A stretch of 64,000 bases of DNA from Echeneis naucrates (Eukaryota > Chordata > Actinopteri > Carangiformes > Echeneidae): the NCBI RefSeq assembly GCF_900963305.1, contig NC_042529.1, positions 988,001 to 1,052,000 on the forward strand, read 5' to 3'. The notes beneath the pieces are model-generated. The model saw only the letters and a program-made list of their open reading frames with translations, ran no database searches and was not told the DNA's origin. Position 1 is the first letter of the stretch. Every line of letters begins with the position of its first letter. Shown here one piece after another: positions 59,245-64,000 of the stretch. Position numbers and translations under genes: made by a program.

Positions 59245-62200
59245 TTTTTTTTTTTTTGACATGCATGCATGACGATGCTGATTGTGCACTCGTTGTTTGG
59301 GCGTGGCAGAAACTGAGAGCTTTGTTGTCCTCAGCTGTTGAGAAAATGATAATTGCTCGTGTTACAGCACGAACAATTCTTTCTCTTCCTTGTTCTCGCT
59401 GGTTTCAGTGGGAACAAGGAGTGTCCCACCGCTCGTCTCCTGTGGCCTCCCTCCGGCATCTCGCTGCATACCTCGGCCCATGTGCTGCAAATCAGGACTG
59501 ATACGTGCTGCTGCTTTCCATTAACCCGCTCTGCCGACCGCAGCCCGCAGGCCTGATGCTGAGCTATGCACCAGTAAAGGAAGGAATTGTGTATTTGAGT
59601 TATGCAACATAATCTGGAGAAAGCCTGAAACAGGATATTTTTAGTTCGCTCATCATGTTTCCTGAGATGTTGATGTGCAGATGAGGCCTCATCATCATCA
59701 TCATCATCATTAGGACCCCTGCCCTCTGGACAGTGACCTGCTCTGACTCAGAGTTCAGGAGGTCAAATGTGAAGTCCTCATTAACACATCAGTCCTGACG
59801 TCTCCAGCAGCAGCTGGCTGAGACCAAACACTGAGCTAAAAGAGCAGGAAGACCTTTAACCATCCATTCTTTTATAACTATTTGGATGATTTTATTCAGT
59901 TGCCTTTTCATCTCCTCCCTCCTGTTGGCCAAAAACATCCATTCAGTTCATCTTTAGCTTGTTTTTCCCAACAAAAGATGTGATTAATGAAAATTTTCAG
60001 ACAACCCTCATACTGGAGACGCTGACATGAGAGGATCTTTGTTTGGACTTCATGTATTACATAACCCCCCCCCCCACCCCACCCCACTTAGTTTCCATCA
60101 ACTCTGTTTACTCCACTCTTGTTGGGAGCAGTTCGGCCTCCTCATGTCGAGACACATCTCTTCGATTTGATTTGCGGCGGCCTACAGGACAGCAGCACCT
60201 GCCGCTCTGGACTTTCTCCATCCGGCTGCTGTTCGTTGTGTGTTGTGTGTCGTGTGTGTGCGTTTGCGTAACGTGCTGCCTCGTCGCGTGATCTCAGTGC
60301 AGCTGTGAGGCAGAAGAGTCTCAGTCAGTCAGAGAAGAGGGCATGTTGTCGCTGCATTGTAATCACACAGAGAAGCTTTTGTTCCTCACACTGTCTGAGG
60401 TCAATCATCTGACGGCACTTCCACGTCTGGTTAATGCACATGAGATTTCCTGCACCAATCTCTGCACTTCTGCTGCACAGCTCATCTTTCCAGTTGTAGG
60501 TTAACTCATCAGCAGGTTTCAGTTGGATCGGCACACATTCAGTGCATTCAATAATTCCTCCCGCCAAGTTTACGAGCTGCTGCTTTGAAACCAAAAGAGG
60601 AGAAGGTGGAGCTGATGGAGGTGAAAGACACTTCGGCATCCTGAAGCCTGAAAGAAATGATGTCGTTTAGCTTCCCCGTCAACATGCGTGATCTCATTTA
60701 GACGTTTTTTGCTGAAAATGTCTCGAGCTTACGTTAACACAGACGGTAAATCAGTCATGTGGCGTTCGGTGTAAAGAGGGACAGCTCCTCCGTTTCCATT
60801 CTGATTCTGAAAGAGGCCACGCCCCCTCAGTTCTTCGTAGTTTTAAGAAAACGCTCAGGGTTCTGGTGACTGGTGGTCATCAGAGGAACTGCAGCTTTTG
60901 GCTCAGCGCTGCTTCCTGATCCAAACGTCCCAGTTATGGTGGTCTTTGACCTGAGAGACGTGCTGCAGGTGTTTTCCAGTTGTCGGTGTGTGTTGGTCGT
61001 GGTGCTGCCGGCTCACAGCTGGTTTCCAGTTTCTATTGTTGTTTGTGTAAATCTCTGTGGGCGGAGCCTATGCTGACATTTCACTGCAACAAAGCTGTTT
61101 TGCAAAGCAGAAGGCAGGAGGCCTCCAGTTGAGGGCCACATAGCAGCAGCGTCACGCCCAGTTTGAATAAACTACAACACGCTGGTGTGTGTGTGTGTGC
61201 GTGCGTGCATGTGTGCGTGCACGCCCTCAGGACAGCTGGTTTAACTTTCACCTTTGTCAGAGCAGGTTTCTGTGTCATGTTTCCTGCAGCAACATCTGAC
61301 TGAAGTCAGCTGCTGCTGGAGTCATCCAGTCTGAGAAGGTTAGATCCAGGTGCTGCAGACAGACACGCAACAACAAAAACACACTAACACACAGTACACA
61401 GTAACACACCGTTAATAAACCGTCAAGGCAGCATGTCCGGATGGAGGGAGCAGACCTGGTCTCTTTCTCAACGCCTGCTTCGTTCAGTCCTGGAGTTGCT
61501 GCCTCCGACTGTAAGCGTTGATGTTGAGATGGAGCGCCGGTTGTCTCTGCAGTTGCCATGTCAACAGGAGATGTGATGCGTCAAGGAGACCTTCTGTTGT
61601 TGTGTGTTCAGGTGTTTGGTTTGTGGCTCATTGTGTCACAAAGAGCCTGTTGACTGTTGTACTTTTGTTGTTGTTGTTGTTGTTCCTGAGGTGTCACATG
61701 GAAGTATTTTACAGCTATTACCTGTTTTTTCAGTTTTATTTGATTGTAAATTGAATTTTTGAAGGCTTTTAGTGGTTTAAAAATAGAAGACAGATTCATT
61801 CATAATGAAAAATCATCATTCTCGTAACGTTTGGTAAAATAAGCAGACATGAGCGTGAATTTAATGATTTCCTTAAGTAACACAAAACTTAACTTGTTTC
61901 TGCGATGTATATTTCTGTATTTACTTTAAAGTCCAGGTTTCATCAAACTTTTCTGATGATGTTTGTGTGTTTTCAGGTAAGAGGAAGCCAGTTCTAAAGC
62001 TCTCCAAGGAGGTGTTTGAGCAGCCCGCCCCCGCCGCCGTGTAAGACACATTACTCCATAATGTTACATAAACACTCGGTGACCTTTGACCTTATATCTC
62101 TGTGATCATCTTTTATTGATCGTCCATCCTGCTCTGCACGAACCGAATCCTGTGGAAGGAAAAGCTGATTATTTCCCAGCTCGTGTTGTAGCGTGAACAT

Positions 62201-63690
62201 CAGCTGTAATTTTCCTTTCTTCATATCAACCCCCCGATAGTTGAACACTTTCAGAGTCGTCCTCCTGTTTGAGAGTCGTCTCCTCTGCTAATGATTCTGA
62301 TGTTCCAAAACGAAATATTCCGTTTGTTTTAATTGTCTTCATTAGAACAGATGCAGCAGCACAGACGTTTTGGTTTCAGGCCAGTTTGATGTGAAGTCAT
62401 TCTGCTGCAATGATTAAATACATTTTATGTCATGTGTTTCAGTTTTATTCAAAAATGTTGTTTGTATTTTTAATTGAGAGTTGTTTTTTTTTTTAATTTT
62501 TAATTCTATTTCAGATTTTTAAATCCAATTTTGGAATGTATATTTATCTTGATTTCCAAATTTTAATTTATGTACATTTTGGTTGATCTAATTTTTATCA
62601 TATTATTCTTTCTAAGGTTTTTCTCCTTTCATTGAAATTTAAATAGTTCCTCTGTGTAACGTAATAAAACGTGTGTTTGTATTTCAGACCTCCCAGGGAT
62701 TTGGATTCCAAAGCTTGTGTAACGATCGGAGAAAAGGTAATTTTACCATCAACCTTTTTCTGCCTTTGGCTGTTTTTGTTTTTTTTTAAGGGTTCTGACT
62801 TTGTGTTGTTGCATAATACTTCCTGTTCTCTGTGTATTTCTGGTTCCTGCTGAGCGAACGGTGGTCGGCGTGATAAAGGACCTGTCGGCCGTAAAAACAA
62901 CCCAGTGAACATTACGGCTGAATCAAAATCTTGTGATTTTGGGGAGGCTGGAATGTCTTTTACTTCACATCAGCCAGTGAAAATATAGACTTTAAACTCA
63001 TAAAATAAGGAGGAGCTTCTTCTCTGCTCCACTCAGCCACCGCTGCTCGGTGAAGCTGACTCGGACTTCAGTGACGAAGGAGTCATGTTGTCACTCTTCT
63101 TCTTCTTCTTCTTCTTCTTCTCTGTTTAATCCGTGTTTTGCTCGTTGCTCTGTGCAGAACTTCGAGGTGAAGGCTGATGACCTGGAGCAGATCTGTGAGC
63201 TGGGCCGGGGGGCGTATGGCGTGGTGGACAAGATGAGGCACGTGCCCAGCGGCCTGATCATGGCGGTGAAGGTGGGTCGCTTCACCTTCAGACCTCCAGC
63301 AGATGCTGTTCAGTTGGCTTCCAGATGTTGACGCACGGCAGTTCGGTTCGGCCTCCAAACAGTTTCTTCTGAAGCTGTCTTCTTGTCGTCTCCTCAGCTT
63401 CGAGCATCAATTAGCTCCATTTTCACATTCGTAGTCAGCTGTTTAGAAGAAATTGTGGTTGTGGAATAATGATGATAATAATAATTAAAATAATTAGAGC
63501 AGGATTTTAGAGTGAAATACAAAAAACACTTTGACATAAAAGAACGCAGAATATTTCTCCTCCTCCTCAGAGGATCCGGGCCACAGTGAACACTCAGGAG
63601 CAGAAGAGGCTGCTGATGGACCTCGACATCTCCATGAGGACGGTGGACTGTTTCTACACCGTCACCTTCTACGGCGCTCTGTTCAGAGAG
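55289..63690 (+). CDS. map2k6: MAP kinase kinase 6 (p38 activator), N-terminal part, cut by the right edge
   Basis: MAP2K6 is a dual-specificity kinase that phosphorylates the TGY motif of p38 MAP kinases. Five coding exons in phase (55289-55307, 61977-62040, 62688-62736, 63158-63271, 63571-63690) give the first 122 residues. Residues 5-15 (KGGKRKPVLKL) form the basic-then-hydrophobic docking site for p38. The shared MKK3/6 segment PPRDLDSKACVTIG follows. The kinase domain starts near residue 53 with the Gly-rich loop GRGAYGVV (60-67), the ATP-binding lysine K82 in MAVK, and the invariant RIRATVNTQEQKRLLMDLDI block. The start MSQPKGGKRK matches MAP2K6 rather than MAP2K3. Catalytic and activation loops lie beyond the window. 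Intron 1 is about 6.7 kb and follows an exon with only 19 coding bases, so regulatory elements may lie inside it. Confidence 0.95.
55546..55573. repeat. (TG)n microsatellite followed by a G run
   Basis: TG run in map2k6 intron 1, ending in a run of about ten G just downstream. Confidence 0.9.
55703..55731. repeat. (TTTG)n microsatellite
   Basis: About seven TTTG tetranucleotide units in map2k6 intron 1. Confidence 0.95.
55983..56022. repeat. Perfect inverted repeat with 18-bp arms and a 4-base loop
   Basis: The left arm CTTCACTGTGGACTTCTT (55983-56000) is exactly complementary to the right arm AAGAAGTCCACAGTGAAG (56005-56022), separated by TTCC. It lies in map2k6 intron 1. The stem is too short for an ordinary microRNA precursor and the flanks do not extend it. 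Confidence 0.95.
58291..58378 (+). repeat. Dispersed repeat, GAAGTCTATGGGAAAATG family, in map2k6 intron 1
   Basis: Close match to 52174-52256 over about 80 bases. Similar sequence may continue to about 58470 (a GGGGAGGGG stretch then GGGGCGGGGCTACACTGTG), but no second copy of that part was found in the window. Confidence 0.7.
59214..59258. repeat. (TC)n run followed by poly-T
   Basis: A short CT dinucleotide run passes into about 21 T in map2k6 intron 1. Confidence 0.9.
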
Positions 63691-64000
63691 GTGAGACTGA
63701 TCATTGGGCCGTCCTGTTGGTGAACTGGTGAACAACACAACAATGTTAAGACTCATTTTACCTTTAACAGCCATTCTCTTTTGGTTATTGCACTTTGCAG
63801 TTTTGATTGTATTTGGGAGCTTAAATTAGAACCAGATTTCAAGCACACAGTGAAAAGTGAATTATGACATCAGGAAAAATGGGAATTATTAATATCATCC
63901 TTTGAAATATAATAATTCAATAATGAAAAAACTGATTCATCTGTGATTAGCTGATTGTGCGTCCATCGTTGACGTGCAGCTGAAGTTCGAGCCCCCTTTT

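Noticed and set aside
1-64000. Search by eye for endogenous retroviruses, LTR elements, Polintons and intact LINE or DNA transposon coding regions
   Set aside because: No reverse transcriptase, integrase, capsid, envelope or transposase motifs were recognised in the translated frames, and no long terminal repeats were noticed.

Overview
The window is vertebrate nuclear DNA, most likely from a ray-finned (teleost) fish. It has split genes with GT/AG introns, AT-rich gaps, many microsatellites, fish-type dispersed repeats, and genes whose best-remembered relatives lie on human chromosome 17q24-q25. No prokaryotic, viral or CRISPR structure was seen. All identifications come from reading the translated exons against family sequences known from memory; no database search was run.

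Layout, left to right. At 1-4858 (minus) lies the 5' fifth of rnf213, the giant E3 ubiquitin ligase, cut by the left edge. At 6653-7213 (minus) is a small three-exon gene for a 131-residue secreted protein that I do not recognise, with a GGACCN-type minisatellite about 300 bases upstream of its start. At 11203-19185 (minus) is nploc4 (17 coding exons, 626 residues, every junction in phase), the ubiquitin-binding cofactor of p97/VCP. At 21039-21480 (minus) is pde6g, the 87-residue inhibitory subunit of the photoreceptor phosphodiesterase, with a 5' noncoding exon and a promoter carrying a TATA element and CRX/OTX-like sites. At 25750-26699 (minus) is oxld1, a small probably mitochondrial protein. 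A gene-poor stretch of about 8.4 kb follows. At 35095-37812 (minus) is gprc5c (orphan class C receptor), at 42530-44233 (minus) gpr142 (class A receptor for aromatic amino acids), at 50822-53364 (plus) btbd17 (secreted BTB-BACK protein), and from 55289 (plus, running off the right edge) map2k6, the MAP kinase kinase that activates p38.

The genes do not form a pathway. They are a conserved-linkage block: rnf213, nploc4, pde6g and oxld1 match human 17q25.3; gprc5c, gpr142 and btbd17 match 17q25.1; map2k6 matches 17q24. The junction between the first two groups coincides with the large gene-poor gap.

No clearly new biological system is visible. The points most worth a second look are: five TQT motifs in the disordered N-terminal region of Rnf213, which look like a multivalent dynein light chain (LC8) docking array; the unrecognised small secreted protein; a dispersed repeat family with the core GAAGTCTATGGGAAAATG in at least three places; and a perfect 18-bp hairpin in map2k6 intron 1.
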